Shown here: positions 18,501 through 27,322 of the stretch, in pieces
Position numbering within the stretch: the stretch's first letter is position 1
Layout: the number at the start of each line of letters is the position of its first letter
Origin: Lachnobacterium bovis
Lineage (GTDB): Bacteria > Bacillota > Clostridia > Lachnospirales > Lachnospiraceae
DNA: 64,000 nt
Reading direction: 5' to 3'
NCBI RefSeq assembly: GCF_900111325.1
Contig: NZ_FOGW01000015.1
Span: 10,033-74,032, forward strand
Made by a program: the position numbers and the translations under genes
Notes under the pieces: generated by a model
The model's input: only the letters and a program-made list of their open reading frames with translations
The model's database searches: none
What the model was told of the DNA's origin: nothing

Positions 18501-19979
18501 AAGGAAACAGCTCAAAAAGAAACTGAAGAATTCTTTACGAAAAATTACAATATAACTGATTTTTCTTATACAAAATGGTTTGAAGTTTATGAAGATAAAA
18601 CTTTAAAAGATGATAATGGAAATGACGTAAAAGACAGTATTGGAGATCGCAAAGACAAAGCTGTTTATGGATATGAAGGCTGGTGGGGATATGATAGCAT
18701 GCCAGTAATCAAATCAACTAACGGTTCAGAATATCAAACTGGAAATTGGAGTAAGGAAATAATTGGTAATAGCAAGAAAGATTCAGTTACACAATATTGG
18801 TTAGAAAAAGGTTCCAATGGATGGCGACTTGATGTTGCAAATGAAATCTCTGATGAAACCTGGATTAATTTCAGAAAATCAGTTAAAGCTTTAAGTGAGG
18901 ATAATGTTATAATAGGTGAAATATGGACAGATTCAACAAAGTATCTTTTAGGAAACATGTACGATTCAGTTATGAATTATTGTTTTAGAGATGCCGTAAT
19001 TGCTTTTGCAAAAGGAAAAAGTTCAGAAAAAACCGTAAAAGATCTTGAAAAATTAAGAGAACGTTATCCTAAAGAGGCCTTTTATGCAATGATGAATTTA
19101 GTTGGTTCGCATGATACAGCAAGAATTCTTTCTGTGCTAGATGGTGTAGAAGATGATAGAAATCAAAAAGAAGAGGATAAAGCTTTTCCATCATATGAGA
19201 CAACTTCTTCACTTGCTAAACAAAGACAATATTTAGTTTCGTTTATTCAATTTACCTATGCTGGTGCACCAACAATTTATTATGGAGATGAAATTGGAAT
19301 GGTCGGAGCAGATGATCCAGATGATAGACGAGCATTTGAATGGGGAAAGGGCAATAAGGAACTTGTTACCTGGTATGCTAAATTATCGCAGATTAGAAAA
19401 TCGTATAAAGCATTAAGAACAGGAGAACTTGTGCCATTTAAAACAAACGATAATATTATGTCATACGTACGAAAAGATGAAAATGATCAAATGATAGTAT
19501 TTGCTAATAACAGTGAAATAACACAAAAAGTGACAATCAATATTAAGGAATTAGGTTTTAAAGATATAAATAAATTGTACGATGTTATTGATTCTAAGTT
19601 TATAAAAGTTGATAAAGATACAATAACGGTCGAAGTTAAAGCATTAAACGGTGTTATTTTAGCAACTAATAAAAAAGAAATAAAAATAGATCAAAAAGCA
19701 CTTAAATCTGCGTATGATGAATCTTCTTCTGATGCTAAAGAAACAAAGCAGGAAGAAAAAGAAAGAAAGCAAAGAGAAAAGGAAGAAAGAACAAGAAAGC
19801 AACAGGAGGAAAAAGCGAGAAAGCAAAGAGAAAAGGAAGAAAGAACAAAAAAGCAACAGGAGGAAAAAGCAAGAAAACAAAGAGAAAAGGAAGAAAGAAC
19901 AAGAAAGCAACAGGAGGAAAAAGCGAGAAAGCAAAGAGAAAAAGAAAGAAAACAAAAAGAAAACATACGAAAACATTAA
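15570..19979 (+). CDS. Secreted GH13 amylopullulanase/neopullulanase with X25-like modules and charged repeat tail
   Basis: 1469 residues from the ATG at 15570 (behind AAGGGGG; an upstream in-frame TTG lacks a site). Signal peptide about 1-29, cleaved near PVYA-KN. Several N-terminal beta-sandwich modules follow, at least two of pullulanase X25 type (VAIIGSVREGNEKDWDIS; FVPGTFPGRNWDPASNQM). A GH13 N-terminal domain precedes the catalytic barrel, which begins near NGTIYQIFPDRF. Catalytic residues are intact: nucleophile D1088 (GWRLDVANE), acid/base E1117 (IIGEIW), D1182 (GSHDTAR), plus region I LDGVFNHV. It should cleave alpha-1,4 and possibly alpha-1,6 links in starch or pullulan; which of these is uncertain. 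After a C-terminal beta domain the protein ends in ~80 residues of Lys/Glu/Arg/Gln repeats in place of an LPXTG or SLH anchor. Confidence 0.88.
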   Translation: MKKRKVLTELLTGALTITMFVTSLSPVYAKNDSDFVNQIKATNLREADISQSVLNKISTNVKSLVQVDVDGKFYTLNLYQNNLYEAQIYVAKGNHVLNVYLDGKLVKKDVDLKVVSQDEKIIVRLENGELKLSDRDEIIHKESIVGNFYGIEFLKEKEKLDTRYDIEAWNPSADNAELDYVGGGIYKKTFYFKKLDKDVTLSDGGYKVAQDKKWDVSYGDNGQNIGLTIPKGVDHITVLVDTLNGKVYDSIRCGDFELQQNEKNLKKNSLETNVAIIGSVREGNEKDWDISQDGYEFRQISDDLYVYNKVLKKGHYEYKAVFDKQNWYEKENQNKSFDIKSEKENVIILYNCKTGLLYDSVNNEKEVADLLKMDTSKAETKVIQNANGTYNFIYPQAEGKKVSLFYGEKKQDNKLSFKEEKLSYKGGNKYVTSDIFFGDKKAEIVYYYTVDGEKVLPKDGKTVVVDNEEYAELDKEEFEGRDVFVPGTFPGRNWDPASNQMTYKGNGIYEFTFKNVPPANYQYKISVDGSWNENYGADGIKDGANVEVQLTRTQNVKVIYNDFSHKMVTDVEYIFADISLSGKNISEGIKFKDNKLTGIYSAKIKLPAGVYNDITATYKGEKFVYSQFELPQEKEVTFYFDPATQIYYNDASGEELDTKDIYYNSKDKKYKSVFGAVATNEKVKFSIDTGKDAKEVKLVIKGTENKTISLNKEKNTDSNKLTWSVVESFDKIGENSYYFVISNGSSVKVYGDDDGYYGTGIVSDLSQIKPYDLVVYKDGFKTPNWMKNGTIYQIFPDRFYNGDKSNDKAQKFGRGASGYEFVRDWTLLPENPEQKELLPKEQYEKHHALWGDGLWNNEIYGGDLKGITKKIDYLKGLGVSVIYINPVFSSISSHRYDTSDYKKIDPILGTQGDFDELVKVAKRNNMHIVLDGVFNHVSDDSVYFDRYYKYLHKGTKKVGAYPYWAHVYDLMHEKNINKETAQKETEEFFTKNYNITDFSYTKWFEVYEDKTLKDDNGNDVKDSIGDRKDKAVYGYEGWWGYDSMPVIKSTNGSEYQTGNWSKEIIGNSKKDSVTQYWLEKGSNGWRLDVANEISDETWINFRKSVKALSEDNVIIGEIWTDSTKYLLGNMYDSVMNYCFRDAVIAFAKGKSSEKTVKDLEKLRERYPKEAFYAMMNLVGSHDTARILSVLDGVEDDRNQKEEDKAFPSYETTSSLAKQRQYLVSFIQFTYAGAPTIYYGDEIGMVGADDPDDRRAFEWGKGNKELVTWYAKLSQIRKSYKALRTGELVPFKTNDNIMSYVRKDENDQMIVFANNSEITQKVTINIKELGFKDINKLYDVIDSKFIKVDKDTITVEVKALNGVILATNKKEIKIDQKALKSAYDESSSDAKETKQEEKERKQREKEERTRKQQEEKARKQREKEERTKKQQEEKARKQREKEERTRKQQEEKARKQREKERKQKENIRKH
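19782..19943 (+). repeat. Three 54-bp tandem repeats coding the amylopullulanase tail
   Basis: Three near-identical 54-base units (19782-19835, 19836-19889, 19890-19943) encode the 18-residue unit EERTRKQQEEKARKQREK, with degenerate copies on both sides. The sense strand is almost only A and G, so every reading frame is open here; the overlapping frames are not genes. Confidence 0.9.
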
Positions 19980-20016
19980 AAATAATAGAAAATAAAATTC
20001 TGTTTAAAAAGTGATT

Positions 20017-20072
20017 AAATTCCCCTTAAGTAGGTAAGTTAAATAACTAGATCTAACTAAGGGGAATTTTTT
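20017..20072 (+). terminator. Terminator of the amylopullulanase gene
   Basis: 12-bp perfect arms (core AATTCCCCTTA at 20017-20028 and 20058-20069) followed by a T-tract. Confidence 0.82.
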
Positions 20073-20147
20073 GGGTTTAATTATTACCTATTAAATGTTA
20101 CAATGGTCTAATAAAAAACATAACGATTTTACAGAAAGGATTTAAAA

Positions 20148-21881
20148 ATGAGGTCTTTATTAGTTTATTTGAAAGAGTACAAGAAAGAATCCTACCTTGC
20201 ACCAATATTTAAGATGTTAGAAGCTAGTTTTGAATTAATAGTACCACTTATTATGGCACAAGTTATTGATGTAGGTATAAAAGAGGCTAATTTGTCTTAT
20301 ATTATACGTATGTGTTTGCTATTGGTGGCGTTTGGAATATGCGGACTAATATCATCGATTACAGCACAATATTTTGCGGCTAAGGCTGCTACAGGTTTTG
20401 GAACTAAAGTGCGTCATGCATTATTTGCGAAGATTCAAAAATTTACATTTTCACAGCTTGATGCAATGGGAACAGATACATTAGTTACAAGAATGACAAG
20501 TGATATCAATCAGGTTCAATCGGGCGTAAACATGGCTTTACGTTTATTTCTTAGATCGCCATTTATAGTATTTGGTGCTATGATTATGGCATTTTCTGTG
20601 GATGCAAAATCAGCAATGATTTTTGTTGTGACAATTCCAGTTTTAGCGATTATTGTATTTGGAATAATGCTTATTACAATTCCGTTATATTCTAAAGTAC
20701 AGTCAAATCTTGATAAAATAATGACAAGTACAAGGGAAAATTTATGCGGTGTTCGAGTTATCAGAGCATTTAATATAGAAGAAAAAGAAAAAATAAAATT
20801 TAAATCAAATAATGAAAAATTAAATCGTTCACAGCAATTTGTTGGAAAAATCTCAGCGTTAATGAATCCGCTAACATATGTAATTATAAATTTGTCTACA
20901 GTTTATTTGTTATACAAAGGAGCAATTAGAATTGATCGTGGGGTATTAACAAATGGTCAACTTATTGCACTTCTTAATTATATGTCACAAATACTAGTAG
21001 AACTTATTAAATTGGCAAATTTAATTATTTTACTTACTAAAGCTGTTGCGTGTGGTAATAGAATTGAAAGTATTTTAAGTGAAAAAATAAATATGGAAGA
21101 TGGAACCAATAAAAATATAGATTCCGATAATGAAGAGATTGCAGTTGAATTTGAAAATGTTTCTCTTAAATATGAAAAAGATGCAGGTTTTGCACTTGAG
21201 AATATTTCTTTTGTGGCAAAAAAAGGAGAAACTATCGGAATCATTGGCGGAACAGGTAGTGGAAAATCTTCATTAGTTAATTTGATTCCAAGATTTTATG
21301 ATGCAAGCGAAGGCAGTGTTAAGGTTTTTGGAAATGACGTAAAAGTCTATAAGAACTTTAAGTTACGTGAAAAAATCGGTATAGTTCTTCAAAAAGCTGA
21401 ATTATTTACTGGAACAATTGAAGAAAATTTACGCTGGGGAAAAGCAGACGCATCGCTTGAAGATATAGATAAAGTCCTAGAAATATCTCAGGCTAAGGAA
21501 TATGTACAAGCCAAAAAAAATAATATAAAATATTTTGTTGAGCAAAATGGTAGAAATCTTTCTGGAGGTCAAAAACAAAGATTGACAATAGCAAGAGCGT
21601 TAATGAAAAATCCAGAGATTCTGATATTAGATGATAGTGCATCTGCACTTGATTTTGCAACTGATGCAAAGTTAAGAATGGCAATAAAAAAATTAAAAAA
21701 TAATTTAACAACATTTATAGTGTCACAAAGAGCTGCTTCAGTACAGTATGCAGATTTGATATTAGTTCTCGATGATGGAAAAATTGTCGGACAGGGAAAA
21801 CATGAAGAATTGATAAAAACAAATGAAATTTATCAAGAAATTTATTATTCACAGTTTCCAAAGGAGGACGTCGATGACTAA
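20148..21881 (+). CDS. ABC exporter half-transporter A (degenerate catalytic site)
   Basis: 577 residues: six-helix ABC exporter membrane domain (about 15-310) then ATPase domain. Walker A GGTGSGKSS, signature LSGGQ, and Walker B ILILDDSASALD. The catalytic glutamate that normally follows Walker B is a serine (DDS), which is typical of one half of a heterodimeric exporter with one non-consensus ATP site. The next gene overlaps by eight bases and supplies the canonical glutamate. Likely exports drugs, lipids or peptides; the substrate is unknown. ATG preceded by GAAAGGA. Confidence 0.9.
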   Translation: MRSLLVYLKEYKKESYLAPIFKMLEASFELIVPLIMAQVIDVGIKEANLSYIIRMCLLLVAFGICGLISSITAQYFAAKAATGFGTKVRHALFAKIQKFTFSQLDAMGTDTLVTRMTSDINQVQSGVNMALRLFLRSPFIVFGAMIMAFSVDAKSAMIFVVTIPVLAIIVFGIMLITIPLYSKVQSNLDKIMTSTRENLCGVRVIRAFNIEEKEKIKFKSNNEKLNRSQQFVGKISALMNPLTYVIINLSTVYLLYKGAIRIDRGVLTNGQLIALLNYMSQILVELIKLANLIILLTKAVACGNRIESILSEKINMEDGTNKNIDSDNEEIAVEFENVSLKYEKDAGFALENISFVAKKGETIGIIGGTGSGKSSLVNLIPRFYDASEGSVKVFGNDVKVYKNFKLREKIGIVLQKAELFTGTIEENLRWGKADASLEDIDKVLEISQAKEYVQAKKNNIKYFVEQNGRNLSGGQKQRLTIARALMKNPEILILDDSASALDFATDAKLRMAIKKLKNNLTTFIVSQRAASVQYADLILVLDDGKIVGQGKHEELIKTNEIYQEIYYSQFPKEDVDD

Positions 21882-23643
21882 TCTAGTAAATTTAAAACAA
21901 AATCAAAAAGAAACATTAAAAAAAGTTTTAAAATATATAAAAAAATATAGAATCTATTTGATAATGTCATTAATTTTAGCATTTGTCACAGTAGTTTTAA
22001 CTTTGTATATTCCTAAAATAACAGGTCAAACATTAGATTATATGATGGGGAAAAATCATGTTGATTTTAAAAATGTTATTTCAAAATTAATACAGATAAT
22101 AATATTTGTTTTGATAACTGGCCTTGCACAGTGGTTTATGAATTTGTGCAATAATAAAATGACATACTGTGTGGTACGTGATATAAGAAATGATGCTTTT
22201 AAAAAAATAGAAAAATTACCATTAAAATTTATTGATTCACATTCGTATGGAGAAATAGAAAGTCGAGTTATTGCCGATGCAGATCAGTTTGCAGATGGGT
22301 TGTTGATGGGATTTACTCAATTATTTACAGGTGTAATTACTATATTAGGAACATTAATGTTTATGTTTAGTATAAATATAATAATTACAATAGTAGTAGT
22401 GTTAGTAACTCCGTTATCGTTTTTCGTTGCAGGATTTATTTCGAAGCGTACATTTCATATGTTTAAAAAGCAGTCAGAAATCAGAGGTATGCAGACAGCA
22501 TTTGTAAATGAGATGATTGAGGGGCAAAAAGTAATAAAAGCTTTTAATAGACAAGAAATTACACTAAAAAAATTTGATGAAATTAATGATAAGCTTAATG
22601 AATGTTCATTAAAAGCAACATTTTTTTCATCTTTAACTAATCCAAGTACGAGATTCGTTAATAGTTTAGTTTATACTGGAGTTGGTATTGCAGGAGCAAT
22701 TTCTGCGATTAATGGAATAGTTACGGTGGGGCAACTTAGCGCTTTTTTAAGTTATTCAAATCAGTATACCAAACCATTTAATGAAATTTCAGGTGTAGTG
22801 ACTGAATTGCAAAATGCGATAGCGTGTGCTGCTAGATTGTTTGAATTAATTGAAGAACAAGAAGAGATACAAGAAGCAGAGAATGCATTAGATTTATGCG
22901 ATGTTGAAGGTAATATAGAAATAAAAGATATGAGTTTTTCATATGTGTCAGATCAACATTTGATAGAAAACTTTGATTTATCAGTTAAACCAGGACAAAA
23001 AGTTGCAATAGTTGGTCCAACAGGTTGTGGAAAAACGACACTTATAAATCTTTTAATGAGATTTTACGATGTGACATCTGGCAAAATATTAGTCGATAAT
23101 AATGAAATTTCGGAAGTTACTAGAAGTTCATTAAGAAATAGTTATGGAATGGTTTTGCAAGAAACATGGCTAAAAAGTGGCACTATACGTGAAAATATAA
23201 CAATGGGTAATCCTTCTATTTCAGAGAAGGAAATGGTAAAAGTTGCAAAAATATGTCATATTCATCATTTTATAAACAGATTACCAAAAAAATATGATAC
23301 AATTATAACGGAAAATGGCGGAGAGTTTTCGCAGGGGCAAAAGCAATTGCTATGTATAGCGCGCGTTATGATGAGTAAACCAGCTATGTTAATTCTAGAT
23401 GAAGCAACTTCTTCAATTGATACGAGAACAGAAATTAAAATACAAGAAGCTTTTGAAAAATTAATGGATGGTCGAACAACATTTATAGTTGCGCATCGTT
23501 TAGCAACAATAAGAAGCGCAGACATTATATTAGTAATGAAAAATGGTTCAATAATAGAAAAAGGAAATCATAAAGATTTAATGAAAAAAAGAGGATTTTA
23601 TTATAATCTTTATCAAAGCCAATTCCTAGGAAAAGAAATATAG
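21874..23643 (+). CDS. ABC exporter half-transporter B
   Basis: 589 residues from the ATG at 21874, which sits behind AAGGAGG and overlaps the previous stop by eight bases (translational coupling). Six membrane helices, then Walker A GPTGCGKTT, Walker B ILDEATSSID with the catalytic Glu, and a divergent signature FSQGQ. The divergent signature is the complement expected for a heterodimer: this half provides the active glutamate, its partner the consensus LSGGQ. An in-frame codon at 21823 inside the upstream gene has no ribosome site. Confidence 0.9.
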   Translation: MTNLVNLKQNQKETLKKVLKYIKKYRIYLIMSLILAFVTVVLTLYIPKITGQTLDYMMGKNHVDFKNVISKLIQIIIFVLITGLAQWFMNLCNNKMTYCVVRDIRNDAFKKIEKLPLKFIDSHSYGEIESRVIADADQFADGLLMGFTQLFTGVITILGTLMFMFSINIIITIVVVLVTPLSFFVAGFISKRTFHMFKKQSEIRGMQTAFVNEMIEGQKVIKAFNRQEITLKKFDEINDKLNECSLKATFFSSLTNPSTRFVNSLVYTGVGIAGAISAINGIVTVGQLSAFLSYSNQYTKPFNEISGVVTELQNAIACAARLFELIEEQEEIQEAENALDLCDVEGNIEIKDMSFSYVSDQHLIENFDLSVKPGQKVAIVGPTGCGKTTLINLLMRFYDVTSGKILVDNNEISEVTRSSLRNSYGMVLQETWLKSGTIRENITMGNPSISEKEMVKVAKICHIHHFINRLPKKYDTIITENGGEFSQGQKQLLCIARVMMSKPAMLILDEATSSIDTRTEIKIQEAFEKLMDGRTTFIVAHRLATIRSADIILVMKNGSIIEKGNHKDLMKKRGFYYNLYQSQFLGKEI

Positions 23644-23662
23644 TGTTTGGAGGTAAGGTAGT

Positions 23663-24442
23663 ATGGTTAAATTAGTAGCAACCGATATGGATGGAACATT
23701 ATTAGATAGTTCGAAAAATTTGCCAAAAGATTTTAAAGAGTGGGTGCTTAAAAATTCTGATATTAAAACTGTAATTGCAAGTGGAAGACAATATTTTACT
23801 CTAGAAAAAGATTTTATTGATATCAAAGATAATCTTATTTTTATAGCAGAAAATGGAGGGCTTGTTTTTGCCAAAAATAAAATAATCTATAAAAATGTAA
23901 TCAATATAGAAGATATTGCAAAAAGTTTGAAATTTATAGAAAGTTTTACTAATGCACATCCAATAATATGTGGAGCAAAGAGTGCATATATGCATGAAAG
24001 CGTTGAAGAGGACGTAGTAAAAAATGCAACAATGTACTATGAAAAATTAGACTATGTTAGTGATTTATTAGAAGCTGCTCAAAAAGATGATATAGTCAAA
24101 ATAGCAGTATTTTTTGAAAATAAAGAAGCTGAAAAATATTATAATCAGTTTAGTGCATTGCCTAATACATTAAATGCTGTTCTATCAGGTGTAAGTTGGA
24201 TAGATATTGCTAAAAAAAATGTGAATAAAGGTGTTGCAATTAAAGCAATTCAGGATAATTTTAACATAACTCAGGAAGAAAGCATGGCATTTGGAGATTA
24301 TCTAAATGACTACGAAATGTTACAAAATTGCAAATATAGTTATGCAATGTCTAATGCACATGATAAAATAAAAGAAGTTGCAAATAATATAACAAAGAGT
24401 AACGATGAAGACGGAGTTATGTGTGTGCTAAGAAATTTATAG
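23663..24442 (+). CDS. HAD-superfamily Cof-type phosphatase
   Basis: 259 residues. HAD motif I DMDGTLLD at the N-terminus, motif II IASGR, and motif IV FGDYLNDYEML near 225, with a Cof-type cap between. Members dephosphorylate sugar phosphates, FMN or related small molecules; the substrate cannot be assigned. Starts 19 bases after the ABC exporter behind TTGGAGG, so probably cotranscribed. Confidence 0.85.
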   Translation: MVKLVATDMDGTLLDSSKNLPKDFKEWVLKNSDIKTVIASGRQYFTLEKDFIDIKDNLIFIAENGGLVFAKNKIIYKNVINIEDIAKSLKFIESFTNAHPIICGAKSAYMHESVEEDVVKNATMYYEKLDYVSDLLEAAQKDDIVKIAVFFENKEAEKYYNQFSALPNTLNAVLSGVSWIDIAKKNVNKGVAIKAIQDNFNITQEESMAFGDYLNDYEMLQNCKYSYAMSNAHDKIKEVANNITKSNDEDGVMCVLRNL

Positions 24443-24465
24443 TTAATTTTGAAAGGAAATAAATT

Positions 24466-25023
24466 GTGAAAAAAATAAGAAAAGCCATCATAATGGTATT
24501 AGTAGCAGTAAGTGTATGTTGTAGCGTAATTGCTTGTGGACGTACAAAATTGTCAGATTCTGAAATTGATAAATTATCAGAAAAAGGATATTGCTTAACA
24601 AAATACAAGGATGATACATATTGTTATACAGAAGATAATATACAATATTATTATAAATATTCTATGGGACGTTTTACTTTTACTAAATATAAAATTAGTA
24701 ATTTATATAACAAATATAATCCGGATATAACAAATGAAGAAAATGCTTACATTGTTGTAAGTAAAGAAAAATTATTTAAATATAAAGTTATGTTGTATAA
24801 AGTTATAAAAGATTCCCAAGAAGATAAAAGTGAAGTTGATAATTCAAATTGGTTTATGTGTAAGAAAGACGTTGATAAAAAATATTTAAATGGATGGAAT
24901 GATCCACTGGCAAAAGAAAGGGATAGTTACACTACAATAATGAATTATACGTCAAAAAACAAGTTAAGAAAAACGTTAATAAAAGCAAATAAAATCAGCA
25001 AAAAAATGAATAAAATAGTATAA
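24466..25023 (+). CDS. Small lipoprotein of unknown function
   Basis: 185 residues from a GTG start behind GAAAGGA. A lipoprotein signal is visible: basic start KKIRK, hydrophobic core, and lipobox VIAC-G with Cys about residue 25. The mature part is Lys/Tyr-rich and matches no family I know. Anchored to the outer face of the membrane by inference. Last gene before a terminator, downstream of the HAD phosphatase by 23 bases. Confidence 0.65.
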   Translation: MKKIRKAIIMVLVAVSVCCSVIACGRTKLSDSEIDKLSEKGYCLTKYKDDTYCYTEDNIQYYYKYSMGRFTFTKYKISNLYNKYNPDITNEENAYIVVSKEKLFKYKVMLYKVIKDSQEDKSEVDNSNWFMCKKDVDKKYLNGWNDPLAKERDSYTTIMNYTSKNKLRKTLIKANKISKKMNKIV

Positions 25024-25043
25024 ATAATACTTGATTTTGAAGT

Positions 25044-25073
25044 AAAAAAGCAGTCAGTGATGGCTGCTTTTTT
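25044..25073. terminator. Bidirectional terminator between converging operons
   Basis: AAAAAAGCAG/CTGCTTTTTT arms with inner TCA/TGG pairing and a GTGA loop; flanked by A and T tracts. Confidence 0.85.
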
Positions 25074-25090
25074 GCTAAAATAGTTTGATT

Positions 25091-26242
25091 TTAAATAGAA
25101 TTTTTTGCTTTCATCTTTATTATAGTAACTGCTATGAGATAAAATACCAAGGCATAAATTAGCTCTATTGAGATATAGTGAAAAGTTTCTATAAAGCTTC
25201 CGCTGTTGTAATTCTCTGCAAATTCACATCCTCGAATATACCAGTATGAAGGAAGAAAGTGAGCAATTTTTAGTACAGTATCACTAAGATAATTTAGAGG
25301 AATAAATATTCCACCTAAAAAGCTAAAGCAAAGAGCAACAATATTAGTAATTCCTGATACATACACATCTTTTTTCACAAGCTGACCAAAAAGGTATACA
25401 AGAGAAAGAACCATAATAATATAACCAAAGGCATTTAGGAATAGTAATGCGCCATTTATAGTGAGTACATCTTTCTTTAAAATTATAAAAGAAAGTATTG
25501 TAAAAATTATAAAAACAATTAAACCTAGAGTCGCAATTCCTAAGAAAATTTCAAAATTTTTCTTTGAAAAACGATATGAGGAGCATTGAATTCGTGCATC
25601 TATTTTTTTTGAATTTAGCACTTTTAATATTGGAATACCACTTACAAAGCAGGTGCAAATAAGTATATAGCCCAAATATGAGAAAAAGTAGTAACGCATT
25701 GTAAAAGTTGTAGTTTTTTTGCTAACAAGTTTTATATTTCCGTGAATTTTAGCATTTTTTTCGGCTTTAATTAAGCTTTCACTAGAACTATACCCTTGTT
25801 TATGATAAGACAAAGCTGTCGATAAGTATTTATTAACAAGATTTTTTGTTAGGTTAGCTGTCATAGTGTTAGGAAGTGTATATGTGTTTATGCTGCTAGT
25901 TATATTATTTGAATTAAAAGATTTAGAAAACCCTTTAGGAATAATTATTACAGCATCTACATTTCTAAAAAACAAATCATCTTGAATAGTTTCTTTATCA
26001 AGTGCAGAAATTTCATATTTTTTTGTATTTCGGCTAATATAGTTACGTAAAAGTTTGCTTTCTAGTGAGTTATCTTTATCATTAATTGATACAACTAATT
26101 TTTGAGCTTTATAGTCATTTGAAGGAGAATTTGATGTTTTGCTTAAAAAAAGCATTGTAATTCCTAAAAAAATGACTATATACATAACGATTTGGCCGAT
26201 TTTTGATTTAAATATTTTTAAAAAGAGATTATAAACTTGCAT
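25091..26242 (-). CDS. ABC-2 type transporter permease (distal)
   Basis: 383 residues with one N-terminal membrane segment (about 12-34), a ~170-residue extracytoplasmic domain, and about five C-terminal membrane helices, the usual plan of YhgE/DrrB-like ABC-2 permeases. Start behind AAGGAGG, overlapping the preceding permease gene by 14 bases. Together with the other permease and the ATPase it forms a three-gene export system. The substrate is unknown; peptide antibiotic or lipid export is typical when a NarL-type two-component system lies beside it, as here. Confidence 0.85.
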   Translation of the reverse strand: MQVYNLFLKIFKSKIGQIVMYIVIFLGITMLFLSKTSNSPSNDYKAQKLVVSINDKDNSLESKLLRNYISRNTKKYEISALDKETIQDDLFFRNVDAVIIIPKGFSKSFNSNNITSSINTYTLPNTMTANLTKNLVNKYLSTALSYHKQGYSSSESLIKAEKNAKIHGNIKLVSKKTTTFTMRYYFFSYLGYILICTCFVSGIPILKVLNSKKIDARIQCSSYRFSKKNFEIFLGIATLGLIVFIIFTILSFIILKKDVLTINGALLFLNAFGYIIMVLSLVYLFGQLVKKDVYVSGITNIVALCFSFLGGIFIPLNYLSDTVLKIAHFLPSYWYIRGCEFAENYNSGSFIETFHYISIELIYALVFYLIAVTIIKMKAKNSI

Positions 26243-27311
26243 AACGATTCCTCCTTGTAAGTATATAGCTTATTACACAAAGTATAATTGCAATAATGCT
26301 AAGATAGGTCAGGTTTGTATAATATCGAGTTTTGGTTTCGTATACATTTAATGAATATAATGCATCAGATATTAATGTTGCTGGATTTATTCGATTTAAA
26401 ATTGGGTAATTGCGTTCAATCATTATTCGAATTGATGGTGCACAAAGATCATCAGCAACGGATAAAATCATAGAAATCCCAGTTGCTAATCCAGCTTTTC
26501 CACCTTCTGTTCTTGGAAATTTGAGACATCCAACTAAAATGCCAAGTGCTATTCCACAAGCGTTTCCAAGAATAAGTACTGGAAAAATTTCTAAAATTCT
26601 TTCCCCAAAATTGAGTTTTAATATATTTTTCATATAAAAAAATCCTATTGAAGTTATTATAAATTGCAAAAATAATGCAGTTATGAATTCAGAAAAAATA
26701 ATAATTGATTTTGGAACAGGTGCCAAGCTTCGTCTTGCTCCTAGTGCAGATAAATTTCCTTGTAAAGTGTAAATTTGATTTAAACCAGTAAATACAGAAA
26801 ACAAGCAAGTCATGGCAAGTATTGCATAAAAGTTTGAAATTATATTATCTTGTGAACCGTGAGATTTTAGTTGTTCTTTACAAGCATATACTGTTGAAAA
26901 GTTCATTGAATCACGGCGTTGTAAATATTCATCAAGAAAAGTGCTAAGTACAGTTTCTTTTAAATTATTTCCTTTTACTGAAAGTGATATTGTATCATCT
27001 ACATAAAATATTCCAATGATTTTTCCAGAGTTTAAAGCTTTAGTAGCATTGTTTATAGAAAAATTTTTTACAGTAATGATTTTTTTATCACCTTTTGATA
27101 TACTCTCGATTGCCTTGTCAAAAAATTCATCTTTTTGATTGTGAATAACAGCAACAGGGATAGGTTTAGCTAATTCAGTAGTTTCGTTAATTTTGCCAAA
27201 CCCTGCATACATAAAAGTTGATAATGCGATTGGAAATAATAAAGTCCAAAATATGATTTCTTTTTTTCTAAGAGAAGTAATAAAACAATATTTTATATAG
27301 TGTAGAAACAT
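26229..27311 (-). CDS. ABC-2 type transporter permease (proximal)
   Basis: 360 residues with the same layout as its neighbour: N-terminal membrane segment (about 20-38), external domain, and about five C-terminal helices including LILGNACGIALGILVGC. ATG behind AGGAGG. Eleven bases separate it from the ATPase gene and it overlaps the next permease, so the three are one operon. The two permeases probably form a heterodimer. Confidence 0.86.
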   Translation of the reverse strand: MFLHYIKYCFITSLRKKEIIFWTLLFPIALSTFMYAGFGKINETTELAKPIPVAVIHNQKDEFFDKAIESISKGDKKIITVKNFSINNATKALNSGKIIGIFYVDDTISLSVKGNNLKETVLSTFLDEYLQRRDSMNFSTVYACKEQLKSHGSQDNIISNFYAILAMTCLFSVFTGLNQIYTLQGNLSALGARRSLAPVPKSIIIFSEFITALFLQFIITSIGFFYMKNILKLNFGERILEIFPVLILGNACGIALGILVGCLKFPRTEGGKAGLATGISMILSVADDLCAPSIRIMIERNYPILNRINPATLISDALYSLNVYETKTRYYTNLTYLSIIAIILCVISYILTRRNRYASL

Positions 27312-27322
27312 GGTAAAACCTC

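Noticed and set aside
19659..19995. Overlapping long frames on both strands across the amylopullulanase tail
   Set aside because: The DNA is nearly all A/G in 54-bp repeats, so all frames are open; only the frame continuous with the enzyme has a start, signal peptide and domains.
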